This document shows positions 34,257-42,807 of a stretch of 64,000 bases of DNA, in pieces. Origin of the DNA: Dokdonella_A sp046347015. Lineage in GTDB: Bacteria > Pseudomonadota > Gammaproteobacteria > Xanthomonadales > Rhodanobacteraceae. How positions within the stretch are numbered: the stretch's first letter is position 1; the number at the start of each line of letters is the position of its first letter. Under the pieces are notes generated by a model. It searched no databases, was not told where the DNA came from, and was given only the letters and a program-made list of their open reading frames with translations. The position numbers were made by a program, and so were the translations under genes. The stretch covers positions 19,325 through 83,324 of the forward strand of contig JAXMHA010000012.1 of NCBI GenBank assembly GCA_046347015.1, written 5' to 3'.

Positions 34257-34535
34257 ATGAATGGGCTGCGCTTCGAGTGGGACCCGGTCAAGGCCGCAGC
34301 CAACCTGAAGAAGCATGGCGTCGACTTCGTCGAGGCGAAGTCGGCCTTCGCCGACGAACGGGCAAGGATCATCCCCGACCCGGATCACTCGCAACGCGAG
34401 GATCAGTTTGTCCTTATTGGTCTGAGCCTCAACCTCAGGTTGCTCGTGGTATGCCATTGCTATCGCGAAGCAAACAACACTATTCGCATCATCTCCGCCA
34501 GGAAGGCTACGAAACCGGAAGCTCGTCAGTACTGA
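34257..34535 (+). CDS. brnT: BrnT-family toxin
   Basis: 92 aa. It opens LRFEWDPVKAAANLKKHGVDFVEAKSAFAD and contains REDQFVLIGLS, VVCHCYREANNTIRIISARKAT, the full BrnT ribonuclease pattern with its catalytic His/Arg residues. BrnT is a RelE-fold RNase that blocks translation. brnA follows after 10 bp. Confidence 0.96.
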   Translation: MNGLRFEWDPVKAAANLKKHGVDFVEAKSAFADERARIIPDPDHSQREDQFVLIGLSLNLRLLVVCHCYREANNTIRIISARKATKPEARQY

Positions 34536-34545
34536 CAGGTGCAAC

Positions 34546-34755
34546 ATGCGCAAGCAATACGACTTCTCCAAAGCAAAGAAGAACCCCTACGCGTCGCAGC
34601 TCAAGCGGCAAATCACGATTCGGCTGGATGGCGAAGCCATCGACTACTTCAAGTCGATTTCCGAGGACGTTGGCATCCCGTACCAGAGCCTGATCAATCT
34701 CTACCTGCGTGACTGTGTGGCAGAGCATCGCAGGCTCAACCTGTCATGGCAGTAG
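34546..34755 (+). CDS. brnA: BrnA-family antitoxin
   Basis: 69 aa. It starts RKQYDFSKAKKNPYASQLKRQITIRLDGEAIDYFK, the BrnA signature, and carries the ribbon-helix-helix needed for DNA binding (VGIPYQSLINLYLRDCV). It neutralises BrnT and represses the operon. Confidence 0.96.
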   Translation: MRKQYDFSKAKKNPYASQLKRQITIRLDGEAIDYFKSISEDVGIPYQSLINLYLRDCVAEHRRLNLSWQ

Positions 34756-35197
34756 ACGCTGACAACTCGGCCAACCGGATGCAAACCTGCAAATCGGGTT
34801 CGTGCCGCTGCCTTGGGGAGTCAGGCGCCACCTGGGAGGTTATCGATCGTCGTCTGCTCTGATCTTTGCCGCTGTCGCCGTTGTCCTCGACGGTTCTTCC
34901 CGTCACGAAGCAAAGCACTACCAAGCGGGTGGCCAGTTGCCGGCGTGGGCGGTGCCAAGTCGAGATCGGGGTTGCTTCCGCCAGCGACCAAGGAACCGGC
35001 ACGGCAGCATCGCTGGGGCGTCACCATCGTTGCGCTGATGGCACCGACGGCGTCAAATCTGGCGCCGCTCCCGGCAGCGGAGAATGAGCACGAACCCGCG
35101 GTGCTCGCCTCATTCTTCCCGAATCGATCACCCTGCGCGCCCTCGCCACACGCACGCGATTGGGATAACTTTAGCGCCGTAACCCCGGTCCTGCGCC
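34756..35197. other. Non-coding gap between brnTA and the LpxO-like gene
   Basis: A 442-bp gap. Open frames run through it in both directions, including one that joins the next gene out of phase, but none resembles a family or has a ribosome site. It may mark the right edge of the toxin-antitoxin patch. No repeat or attachment site was recognised. Confidence 0.45.
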
Positions 35198-36112
35198 ATG
35201 CACTTGCCGTACCTCCGCATCCTGATTCCGCTCGCGTTCGTGTTGTGCGTCCTCGCGGTGCACTTGCGCGGGCGCAAGCGGCTGAAGTTTTCGCGCCAGT
35301 TGTTCGACCACTCCGCGCTGTTCGCGCCGTACAACCTCGTCATGTACGGGTTCTCGGCGGTGCCGGGGCGCGCGTTCGTCGATCCGAACACCATGCCGTC
35401 GCTGGCGCCACTGGCGGCGAACTGGACGACGATTCGCGACGAGGCGAAACAACTCCTCGAGGCCGGCGGCATCCGCGCGTCGGACCGTCACGACGACGCC
35501 AGTTTCAACTCGTTCTTCAAGCAGGGCTGGAAGCGCTTCTACCTCAAGTGGTACGGCGATGCGTTGCCGTCCGCCGAACGGGCATGCCCGCGCACGGTCG
35601 CGCTGGTCGATGCGATCCCCGAGGTCAAGGCGGCGATGTTCGCGCTGCTGCCGCCGGGTTCGAAGCTGAACCCGCACCGCGATCCGTTCGCCGGTTCGCT
35701 GCGTTACCACCTTGGCCTCATCACGCCGAATTCCGACGCGTGCAACATCACGGTCGACGGCGAGACGTACTCATGGCGCGACGGCGAGCCCGTGGTGTTC
35801 GACGAGACGTTCGTGCACTGGGCCGAGAACACGACCGACCAGACGCGCGTGATCCTGTTCTGCGATGTCGAGCGTCCGCTGCGCACGGGCGTCATGCGCG
35901 CCGTCAACCGCGCGGTCAGCCGCGTGCTCGGCCACGCGACGGCGAGCCCGAACGATGCCGCCGAGCCGGTCGGCGCAGTGAATCGCCTCTACGCCGCGTT
36001 GCACCGCTCGGGCGAGACGACGAAACGCTGGCGCAAGCGTTATCCAGTGCCGTATCGCGTCGCGAAGTACGCGCTGATCGCGATCGTGCTGTATGCGATC
36101 GTGTTGTGGTGA
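35198..36112 (+). CDS. Aspartyl/asparaginyl beta-hydroxylase family, LpxO-like lipid A hydroxylase
   Basis: 304 aa with a membrane helix at each end and a cytoplasmic 2-oxoglutarate/Fe(II) domain. Iron and cosubstrate ligands are visible as LNPHRDPFAGSLRYHLGL and FDETFVHWAENTTDQTRVILF. LpxO adds a 2-hydroxyl group to an acyl chain of lipid A; the two-helix topology and length fit that role better than the soluble AspH relatives. Confidence 0.83.
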   Translation: MHLPYLRILIPLAFVLCVLAVHLRGRKRLKFSRQLFDHSALFAPYNLVMYGFSAVPGRAFVDPNTMPSLAPLAANWTTIRDEAKQLLEAGGIRASDRHDDASFNSFFKQGWKRFYLKWYGDALPSAERACPRTVALVDAIPEVKAAMFALLPPGSKLNPHRDPFAGSLRYHLGLITPNSDACNITVDGETYSWRDGEPVVFDETFVHWAENTTDQTRVILFCDVERPLRTGVMRAVNRAVSRVLGHATASPNDAAEPVGAVNRLYAALHRSGETTKRWRKRYPVPYRVAKYALIAIVLYAIVLW

Positions 36113-36127
36113 CGGGTCCCGCGCCGT

Positions 36128-37102
36128 TCAACCGAACCGCGCGATGACGTCCGCCGCGCGCGGCATCCCCTCCGTGGTCCCGTGCCGTTCGGTCTTCAAC
36201 GCGGCGCACCGGTTGGCGTAGATGACGGCATCGCGCAGCTTCGTGTTCGCGTCGCGGGCCAGCGCGGCCACGAGCGCACCATTGAAGCAATCGCCGGCGC
36301 CGGCGGTGTCGACGACGTGCGCCGGCTCGGCGGCGAGCCGGAAACATCGCTCGCCACCGACACCGATCGCGGTGCCGCGCGACTGCGACACGAAGCATCC
36401 CGCGGCGCCGAGCGTGATGACGACGTGCGGCGCGCCGAGCTTCCGGCACAGCGCGTCGAGTGCGGGGTCGGCCATCCCGGCCACCGCGTCCGGCGCGATC
36501 CGGTCGCCCGTGCAGCGCGCGACCAGTTGCGTGAACTCGGTTTCGTTCGGCGTCAGCACTTCGCAGCGCGCGAGCAGCGCGGCGTCGATCCACGCGACGG
36601 CCGGCGCCGGGTTCAGCACGCGCACGAGGCGGTGCCGTTCGGCGAGATCGAGCGCGCGGGTGAGCGCCGCGCAATTCGTCTCGCCCTGCAGCAGCACGCA
36701 ACCGGCCGACGCGAACAGCGCGGCCTGCGCGTCGAGGTGCGCGGCGGCGAGCGCCTCGTTTGCGCCGAGCGCGACGACGATCGCGTTGTCACCGGGCCCG
36801 AGCAGGACGCACGCGCTGCCGGTCGGGACGTCATCGCACACCTGCCAGCGGGCGTCGAGGCCCTCTGTTGCTGCGCGTTGCACGGCGGCAATGCCCGCGG
36901 GATCGGTGCCGCGCGCGCCGATGAACGCGGTCGGCACATCCAGGCGCGCACACGCGACGGCCTGGTTGAAGCCCTTGCCGCCGGGGCCCGTGCGGTGCCC
37001 GGAGCCGGGCAACGTCTCGCCGAGAGCCGGCAGGCGTTCGACCTGCCACGCATGGTCCTCGTTGTAGCTGCCGACGACGACGATGCGTGGGGGGGCACTC
37101 AT
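36128..37102 (-). CDS. rbsK: Ribokinase (PfkB family)
   Basis: 324 aa. It phosphorylates D-ribose at O5. It shows VGSYNEDH, GHRTGPGGKGFNQAVACARL, NPAP, LTPNETEF and the catalytic-base motif VVDTAGAGDCFNGALVA. It lies 10 bp downstream of the nucleoside-type transporter on the same strand, so the pair likely imports and traps ribose or nucleoside-derived sugar. Confidence 0.93.
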   Translation of the reverse strand: MSAPPRIVVVGSYNEDHAWQVERLPALGETLPGSGHRTGPGGKGFNQAVACARLDVPTAFIGARGTDPAGIAAVQRAATEGLDARWQVCDDVPTGSACVLLGPGDNAIVVALGANEALAAAHLDAQAALFASAGCVLLQGETNCAALTRALDLAERHRLVRVLNPAPAVAWIDAALLARCEVLTPNETEFTQLVARCTGDRIAPDAVAGMADPALDALCRKLGAPHVVITLGAAGCFVSQSRGTAIGVGGERCFRLAAEPAHVVDTAGAGDCFNGALVAALARDANTKLRDAVIYANRCAALKTERHGTTEGMPRAADVIARFG

Positions 37103-37112
37103 GTCGCGGCGA

Positions 37113-38396
37113 TCAGTGGAAGCCGGCGCCGACCGGTCCCTGCGCCGGTGCGTCGCGCCGCGGCCGGAACAGCGGCACGAACAGCACCGCCATGATCAGC
37201 GCGTAGGCGGCGAACGTCATCCAGATGCCGCGCCAGTCCTTGCAGATGTCCACCGCATCGTTGCAGTTGGGCGCGGTGAAGAAGCGGTCGATCATCCAGC
37301 CGGCGAGCAGACTGCCGAGCACCGCGCCGACGCCGTTGGTCATGAACATGAAAAGGCCCTGCGCGCTCGCCCGCGTGCGCGGGTCGGCCTGGCCCTCGAC
37401 GAACAGCGATCCCGAGATGTTGAAGAAGTCGAACGCCATCCCGTACACGATGCACGACAGCACCACAAGCCACAACCCCGCGCCGGGGTCGCCGATGCCG
37501 AAAAGGCCGAAGCGCAGCACCCACGCCAGCATGCTCATCGTCATCACGATCTTGATGCCGAAGCGCTTGAGGAAGAACGGGATGGTCAGGATGAACAGCG
37601 TTTCGGACACCTGCGAGATCGAAATGATGATTGCCGGGTACTTCACCGCCAGCAGGCCCTTGAACGCGTCGAGTTTCGCGAAGTCGTGCAGGAACGTGTC
37701 GCCGTAGGCATTGGTCAGTTGCAGCGCGCCGCCGAGCAGCATCGCGAAGAACAGGAACACCGCCATGTTGCGGTCGCGGAACAGCGCGAACGCCGTGAGG
37801 CCGAGACGGTCGGCGAGCGAGCGGCTGTGCGCGGCGTCGAGCTGCGGCGGGCAGGGCGGCAGCGTGAACGCGTAGAGGCCGAGCACCAGCGACGCGACCG
37901 CGGCGACGTGGAATTGCACCGGCGAGGTCTCGAGGTGCAGCAGGCTCGTCGTCCACGTACCGGCGATGAAGCCGATCGTGCCCCACACGCGGATCGGCGG
38001 GTAGTCGCGCACGACGTCGCGGCCTTCGTTCTTCAGCGCGTTGTAGGCAACGGTGATCGCGAGCGCCAGCGTCGGCATGTAGCAACACATGTTGACCAGC
38101 ATCACCCAGAACAGCGTGCGCGGGTCGTCGATGTAGGGGATGCAGAACAGCACCACCGCGCCGGCGATCTGCAGCAGGCCGTAGAGGCGCTCGGCGTTGA
38201 TCCACTTGTCGGCGACGATGCCCATCAGCGACGGCATGAACAGCGACGCGATGCCCATCGTCGAGAAGATCGCGCCGAACTCGGTGCCCGACCAGTGGCG
38301 GTACTGGAACCAGTACGCGCCGATCGTCAGCAGCCACGCGCCCCAGATGTAGAACTGGAGGAAGTTCAGCACGACGAGCCGCGGCTTGAGTCCCAT
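37113..38396 (-). CDS. MFS transporter, NupG/XapB-type nucleoside:proton symporter family
   Basis: 427 aa, twelve helices. LNFLQFYIWGAWLLTIGAYWF, FGAIFSTMGIASLFMPSLMGIVADKWINAERLY and IRVWGTIGFIAGTW match the nucleoside:H+ symporter family. The C-terminal half carries FNISGSLFVEGQADPRTRASAQGLFMF. ATG 38396 has GGGGA 6 nt upstream; a GTG one codon earlier is less likely. The operon partner is ribokinase. Confidence 0.88.
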   Translation of the reverse strand: MGLKPRLVVLNFLQFYIWGAWLLTIGAYWFQYRHWSGTEFGAIFSTMGIASLFMPSLMGIVADKWINAERLYGLLQIAGAVVLFCIPYIDDPRTLFWVMLVNMCCYMPTLALAITVAYNALKNEGRDVVRDYPPIRVWGTIGFIAGTWTTSLLHLETSPVQFHVAAVASLVLGLYAFTLPPCPPQLDAAHSRSLADRLGLTAFALFRDRNMAVFLFFAMLLGGALQLTNAYGDTFLHDFAKLDAFKGLLAVKYPAIIISISQVSETLFILTIPFFLKRFGIKIVMTMSMLAWVLRFGLFGIGDPGAGLWLVVLSCIVYGMAFDFFNISGSLFVEGQADPRTRASAQGLFMFMTNGVGAVLGSLLAGWMIDRFFTAPNCNDAVDICKDWRGIWMTFAAYALIMAVLFVPLFRPRRDAPAQGPVGAGFH

Positions 38397-38709
38397 CACG
38401 CTCCCCGGATTGCGGCCTTACCGGCGTGCGAGCGTAGGGGATTACCGCCGTCGCGCACAAGGCAGCACGGAACGATAGTTCCGCAACGATCGCCGGGCGG
38501 GTTTCCGTTCGTCGCGAGCGAAAATCGCATGGCGGGTCAAGACCCGCCAGCCATGATTCCGCCCGTACATGCGAGACTCAAGCTTGTGCATCGACCCGGC
38601 ATGGAGCACCATCCCAGATTGCGGCCTCAGTGATCAACACGCTTCGCGCGAAGAATCAGTCGATCACGGTTGGTCATGCGCTTGGGAAAATGGCGACAGA
38701 ACCCCGACA
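38397..38709. other. Gap upstream of the LRR gene with a perfect 8-bp hairpin
   Basis: A 313-bp divergent region. GGCGGGTC-aa-GACCCGCC at 38531-38548 forms a tight stem. The upstream half is GC-rich like the chromosome, while the half next to the LRR gene is visibly AT-richer, so the boundary of a transferred segment may lie near 38550. Confidence 0.5.
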
Positions 38710-39738
38710 ATGAGCGAGATTCAACGCAATCAGAAGCAAACATGGATTCGAAGGAAGTGTTGGCTGTGGCTGCGATTCACGTTGTCGGCTTGGCCCTTGT
38801 TCGCGGCTCCGGTGCAGGCAGCTATTCCGCAGCGCGAGCGCAACGCCCTGATCGCCTTGTTCGACAGCACAGGTGGTGATAACTGGGATGTCAGCACTGG
38901 TTGGAAAGGTCCAGTCGGAACCGAGTGTGCATGGTATGGGATTACGTGCGACGAAACGCAATCCCACGTCAAATCGATCATCCTACAGTTCAATAACCTG
39001 ACGGGCAGTTTACCATCGATACGGGATCTGAGTGCACTAGAGCGCTTCGATGTTTCATTCAACGACATCTCAGGGTCGGTTCCATCACTGCAAGGTATAA
39101 CTAGTCCGTTGTTATTCAGGGCCTCCTATAACCACTTGACAGGATCAATCCCGTCGTTGACGGGGCTAACAAACCTGTCAGGTTTCGTGGTTGATGGAAA
39201 TCACCTCACAGGTACGATCCCAACGCTTGCCGGGTTGACGAACCTTGATCACTTCATCGTCAGCCAAAATCGATTGATTGGATCTATCCCGTCATTGACG
39301 AATTTGCCGAAGCTTCAGCAATTCGACGTCGGCGAGAACCGTTTGAGTGGGCCCCTCCCATCACTGGCAGGTTTGCCATCATTAATTTCATTCATCGCTG
39401 CCGGCAATCGACTTAGTGGATCGATTCAGCCGTTTGTAGAATCATCGAATCTTGGGTATTTCGACGTCATGGAGAATGACCTTACGGGCTCCGTACCTTC
39501 GCTCGCAAACCTATCCAATCTCACCTGCTTCTTTGTTTCATACAACCAGTTGAGCGGTGACATGCCGAGCGTGCCTCGGCCGGACGGACTGGAAGCTGGC
39601 TGTTCGGAACTTTGTCCCAATTCGCTGAACCCGATCCCTGATCCCGCATGGGACGCCGCGACATGGGATTATCCGTGGTACCGCAATTGCACGCCGCTGC
39701 CGGATTCCATTTTCGCGAATGGGTATGAGATGAGGTGA
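38710..39738 (+). CDS. Secreted plant-type leucine-rich-repeat protein with IFANGYE tail
   Basis: 342 aa. A long Arg/Trp-rich signal peptide (ends APVQA) is followed by an LRRNT-like cap typical of plant receptor kinases (ERNALIALFDSTGGDNWD, then CAWYGITCDE). About eight LRRs follow (LTGSIPSLTGLTNLSGFVVDGN, NHLTGTIPTLAGLTNL). It ends LPDSIFANGYEMR, like the beta-helix protein tail. Codon use is clearly less GC-rich than its neighbours, a sign of transfer or relaxed selection. It is likely a surface or secreted binding protein. ATG 38710 is chosen for the signal peptide over ATG 38569-type upstream starts. Confidence 0.85.
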   Translation: MSEIQRNQKQTWIRRKCWLWLRFTLSAWPLFAAPVQAAIPQRERNALIALFDSTGGDNWDVSTGWKGPVGTECAWYGITCDETQSHVKSIILQFNNLTGSLPSIRDLSALERFDVSFNDISGSVPSLQGITSPLLFRASYNHLTGSIPSLTGLTNLSGFVVDGNHLTGTIPTLAGLTNLDHFIVSQNRLIGSIPSLTNLPKLQQFDVGENRLSGPLPSLAGLPSLISFIAAGNRLSGSIQPFVESSNLGYFDVMENDLTGSVPSLANLSNLTCFFVSYNQLSGDMPSVPRPDGLEAGCSELCPNSLNPIPDPAWDAATWDYPWYRNCTPLPDSIFANGYEMR

Positions 39739-39810
39739 TGGCTCGTCGGATAGATTACCAGTCGCCAAAGCCTTTAGGTTGAAAAGGTCGCTTGGGTCAA
39801 GAAGCAATCA

Positions 39811-40356
39811 CTACTGCTCGTACTTGAACGCGACGCGAGCGCTCGCGATGGCATGGGTGCGAATGATCGCCGCGGCGGCGGCGGGCTTGGTGTCGGTGTC
39901 GATCGCAAGGTTCGCAACGTCGAGCGCGTACACGGTGAACACGTACCGGTGCGGCCCGCTGCCGCGTGGCGGGCATGGGCCGCTGTAGCCTCGTTTGCCG
40001 AAGTCGTTCAACAGCGCGGGGCTGTCACCGAGCACTGCGCTGGACCGGCTCGCCACCGGCACGTCGACTGCGACCCAGTGCCACCAGCCTTGCCCCGCGC
40101 GCGCATCGGGATCGAACAGGGTCAGTGCCAAACTCTTCGCACCCGCCGGCAAGCCGTCCCACGCGAGCGCGGGCAACGTGTCGCCGCCGCGGCAACTCGC
40201 GCCGTTGTAGACGGAGGACAGCGGCAGCGTCGCACCGGGCGTGAGCGCCGGGCTCCAGATCCGGAACGGGCCGGCGGCGAGTGCGGTGGTTGCGCCCAGC
40301 ACGGCAGCAAAGGCCGCCATCACGATTCCGTGAAAACACGCGCCTCGGCAGATCAT
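39811..40356 (-). CDS. YbhB/YbcL-family PEBP (Raf kinase inhibitor-like), secreted
   Basis: 181 aa. A signal peptide (ends TALA) precedes the PEBP domain: FRIWSPALTPGATLP, GGDTLPALAWDGLPAGAKSLALTLFDPDA, GWWHWVAVDVP, GYSGPCPPRGSGPHRYVFTVYALD. The ligand-pocket residues DPDA, HW and GPCPPRG-H are all present. ATG 40320 is an alternative start with weak spacing. It lies 167 bp downstream of a secreted S10 carboxypeptidase on the same strand. Confidence 0.9.
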   Translation of the reverse strand: MICRGACFHGIVMAAFAAVLGATTALAAGPFRIWSPALTPGATLPLSSVYNGASCRGGDTLPALAWDGLPAGAKSLALTLFDPDARAGQGWWHWVAVDVPVASRSSAVLGDSPALLNDFGKRGYSGPCPPRGSGPHRYVFTVYALDVANLAIDTDTKPAAAAAIIRTHAIASARVAFKYEQ

Positions 40357-40402
40357 CGCGGAGCCGCGCTTCGGGACGGCGCGAACATTCCGCCGGCCCG
40401 TC

Positions 40403-40473
40403 ATTCCCGCGCAGGCGGGAATCCAGTGCTTCAGACGTGGCCCGTGTATTCGAAAAAGCACTGGATCCCGGAC
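40403..40473. repeat. Nested palindromic intergenic element
   Basis: ATTCCCGC-gcag-GCGGGAAT (40403-40422) is directly followed by CCAGTGCTT, which pairs with AAGCACTGG at 40456-40464. The whole forms a branched hairpin between the carboxypeptidase and PEBP genes. The CATTCCCGCGCAGGCGGGAATCCAG form is a widespread ERIC-like intergenic element in several proteobacteria. A degenerate partial copy lies near 58778-58803. Confidence 0.7.
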
Positions 40474-40523
40474 ATCGCTGCGCCAATCCGGGGTGACGGG
40501 GCAAACCAGGGCTTCCCTCACCA

Positions 40524-42023
40524 TCACCGCCACCCGAACAACGTGTCGACGTCCGCGCGCAGCGCGGCCTGGCTGTCGGCGCGCGCGTAGAACATGTGGC
40601 CGCCGGGATACATCGCGACCCGCACGCGCGGCGGGTCGCCCATCGCCGGCATCTGGTCGACGATCAGCACCGACGCCATGAACGGGCACGACAGGTCATC
40701 CCAGCCATGCGCGATCAGCACGCGCAGGTTCGGATCGTTGGCGACCGCTTCGCGCAGCTGCTTGACCGAGCCCTGTTGCGCGTCGTCGTCCTCGTGCCAC
40801 AGCCGATTCACGTCGTAGCTCAGCGCGTTGTAGCGGCCGTCGAACTTCCAGCCGACGGTCTGCGTCACGAACGCGACCATCGCAGTCGTGGTCGGCGCGA
40901 TGATCGCGTTGAGCAGCGGATCTCCGGATTCCTGCTGCGGCGCGTGCGGGAACGGATCCCACGCGGTGACGTTCGAATCGTAGCGGCTGCCGAGCTTGCC
41001 CTCGGAGCGGTAGATCTCGCGCAGGTACGCCTGCGTTTCGATGCGGCCGCCCGAATGCTTGACGAACACCGGGTCGAGCCCGGTGAGTTCGGTCACCTTC
41101 CTGACCATCGCGTCGGTCGCGGCCGGGTCGCTGCGGCCGGCCAGCAACGTCGTCGCATAGGTCGTGCGCGTGTAGTCGATGATCGGCGCCATCGCCGCCG
41201 CGGTCAGCTTGTGCTGGCGCTCGAGGTTGGCTGCGGCGATCGACGGCAGCGTCAGCATCCAAGGCAGGGGCGACACGTTGCCGTTCCGCTCCGCCGCGGG
41301 ATCGAGGTACGGCGACACCAGCACGACGCCGTTCATCGCGACGCCGAGTTGCGTTTGCAGGTACGCGGTGATGCGCGGTCCGCGGAAGCCGCCGTAGCTC
41401 TCGCCGACGAGGTACTTCGGCGATTGCAGGCGGCCATTCTTGACCAGCCAGTCGTAGATGATGCGCGACAGGTAGTGGATGTCGGCGTCGGTGCTGTAGA
41501 AGTCCTTGACCGCCTCCTTCTCGTCCTCGAGCGCGCGGCTGAAGCCGGTGCCCACCGGATCGATGAAGACGAGGTCGGTCGCGTCGAGCCAGGTGCCGGG
41601 GTTGTCGCGCAGAACGGCCGGCGCGGATGGCGAGTCGCCTTCGGCGCCGACGGCGACGCGCTTCGGGCCGATCGCACCGAGGTTCAGGTACACCGACGAC
41701 GCGCCGGGTCCGCCGTTCAGCGCGAACGTCACCGGGCGTTCCTTGCCGGGCATCGTGTACGCGGTGAACATCACGTCGGCGATCTTCTTGCCGGTTGCGT
41801 CGAGCACCGGCAGCGAGCCGACTGTCGCGGTGTACTTCAACGTGCGCCCGTGGACCTCGATCGATTGCGACGCGTGCGCGTCCTTCGGAAACGGCGGCAA
41901 GTCGAACTTCGCGGGCTCGGACTTGCCGGCCGCGGCGTGGTCGGGCGCGTCGGCAGCCGGGGCGGACCCAACGGACAACAGCAGCGCGGCGGCAAGCGAC
42001 GCGCAGACGATCGACAGGCGCAT
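40524..42023 (-). CDS. S10-family serine carboxypeptidase, secreted
   Basis: 499 aa with a signal peptide (ends SAPAA). It removes C-terminal residues from peptides. Motifs: LNGGPGASSVYLNLGAIGP (oxyanion hole), FIDPVGTGFSRA, nucleophile Ser in YLVGESYGGFRGP, the Asp in AHGWDDLSCP and the His in YPGGHMFY. This is complete and near the usual bacterial length. Confidence 0.93.
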   Translation of the reverse strand: MRLSIVCASLAAALLLSVGSAPAADAPDHAAAGKSEPAKFDLPPFPKDAHASQSIEVHGRTLKYTATVGSLPVLDATGKKIADVMFTAYTMPGKERPVTFALNGGPGASSVYLNLGAIGPKRVAVGAEGDSPSAPAVLRDNPGTWLDATDLVFIDPVGTGFSRALEDEKEAVKDFYSTDADIHYLSRIIYDWLVKNGRLQSPKYLVGESYGGFRGPRITAYLQTQLGVAMNGVVLVSPYLDPAAERNGNVSPLPWMLTLPSIAAANLERQHKLTAAAMAPIIDYTRTTYATTLLAGRSDPAATDAMVRKVTELTGLDPVFVKHSGGRIETQAYLREIYRSEGKLGSRYDSNVTAWDPFPHAPQQESGDPLLNAIIAPTTTAMVAFVTQTVGWKFDGRYNALSYDVNRLWHEDDDAQQGSVKQLREAVANDPNLRVLIAHGWDDLSCPFMASVLIVDQMPAMGDPPRVRVAMYPGGHMFYARADSQAALRADVDTLFGWR

Positions 42024-42117
42024 GGTGGGAAACCCCCGAAGCAGACGGTTGGCCGCACTCTACCAGCGTCTCCGTCGGCCTCCGCGTGCCGAACGGCACG
42101 GGTGGACCGGGTGGCGC

Positions 42118-42807
42118 TCAATCCGGGACGAGGTCGACGTACTCGAACCGGCCGTCGCGCCGCACGCGCTCGCCGCGCGTGACCTCGATCGGCGCGCCGA
42201 ACAGCGGCCCCGCGTGGACGAAGGTATGGAACTCGCCGTTCTCGCCGCAGGGATCGCACGAATCCGGCAGGCCGTCGAGCAACGCGGCGTCGTAGTCCCG
42301 GCCGCAGAACCCGGCGTCGAGTTGTTGCGTATCGACGCAGCACAGGATCGCGCGGTGGCCGTCGGCGATGAATTGGCGCGCGAGGCGCGATGTGTCCTCG
42401 CCCCACAGCGGGAACACGCCATTCCAGCCGCATCGTGCGAGCTGCGCCTCGCGGTACGCGCGCACGTCGGCAAGGAAGAGGTCGCCGAACGCGATGTCGG
42501 TGACCCCGGCATCGATCGCGCGCGACTTCGCCAGCGCCTCGGCGAATGCCGCCTCGTACGAATCATTGTCGGCTTGCGGATCGATTGCGGCCTCGATGAG
42601 CGGCAGGCCGAGCCGTTCCGCCTGCAAGTGCAGCAACGAGCGGCGGACGCCGTGCATCGCGATCCGGTCGTAACCGCGCGTCACCGTCGTCAGCAGCGCG
42701 ACGACGCGCCAGCGCGGATCGTCGCGCAAGCGCACCAGCGCCATCGCTGCATCCTTGCCGCCACTCCACGACAGGACGAGCGGGCGGGTCACCGCCTGCG
42801 CTGCCAC
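42118..42807 (-). CDS. PP-loop ATPase of the diphthine--ammonia ligase (DUF71) family
   Basis: 229 aa. The PP-loop SWSGGKDAAMAL is near the start, and the C-terminal GENGEFHTFVHAGPLF is the DUF71/Dph6 hallmark. Eukaryotic Dph6 amidates diphthine; bacteria lack diphthamide, so the bacterial role is open (nucleotide or tRNA/cobalamin-like amidation has been suggested). It overlaps the upstream DUF938 gene end by 19 bp on the same strand. Confidence 0.88.
   Translation of the reverse strand: MAAQAVTRPLVLSWSGGKDAAMALVRLRDDPRWRVVALLTTVTRGYDRIAMHGVRRSLLHLQAERLGLPLIEAAIDPQADNDSYEAAFAEALAKSRAIDAGVTDIAFGDLFLADVRAYREAQLARCGWNGVFPLWGEDTSRLARQFIADGHRAILCCVDTQQLDAGFCGRDYDAALLDGLPDSCDPCGENGEFHTFVHAGPLFGAPIEVTRGERVRRDGRFEYVDLVPD

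Noticed and set aside
34813..36147. A 444-codon plus-strand frame overlapping the LpxO-like gene
   Set aside because: Out of phase with the hydroxylase, Arg/Ala-rich, and without motifs.
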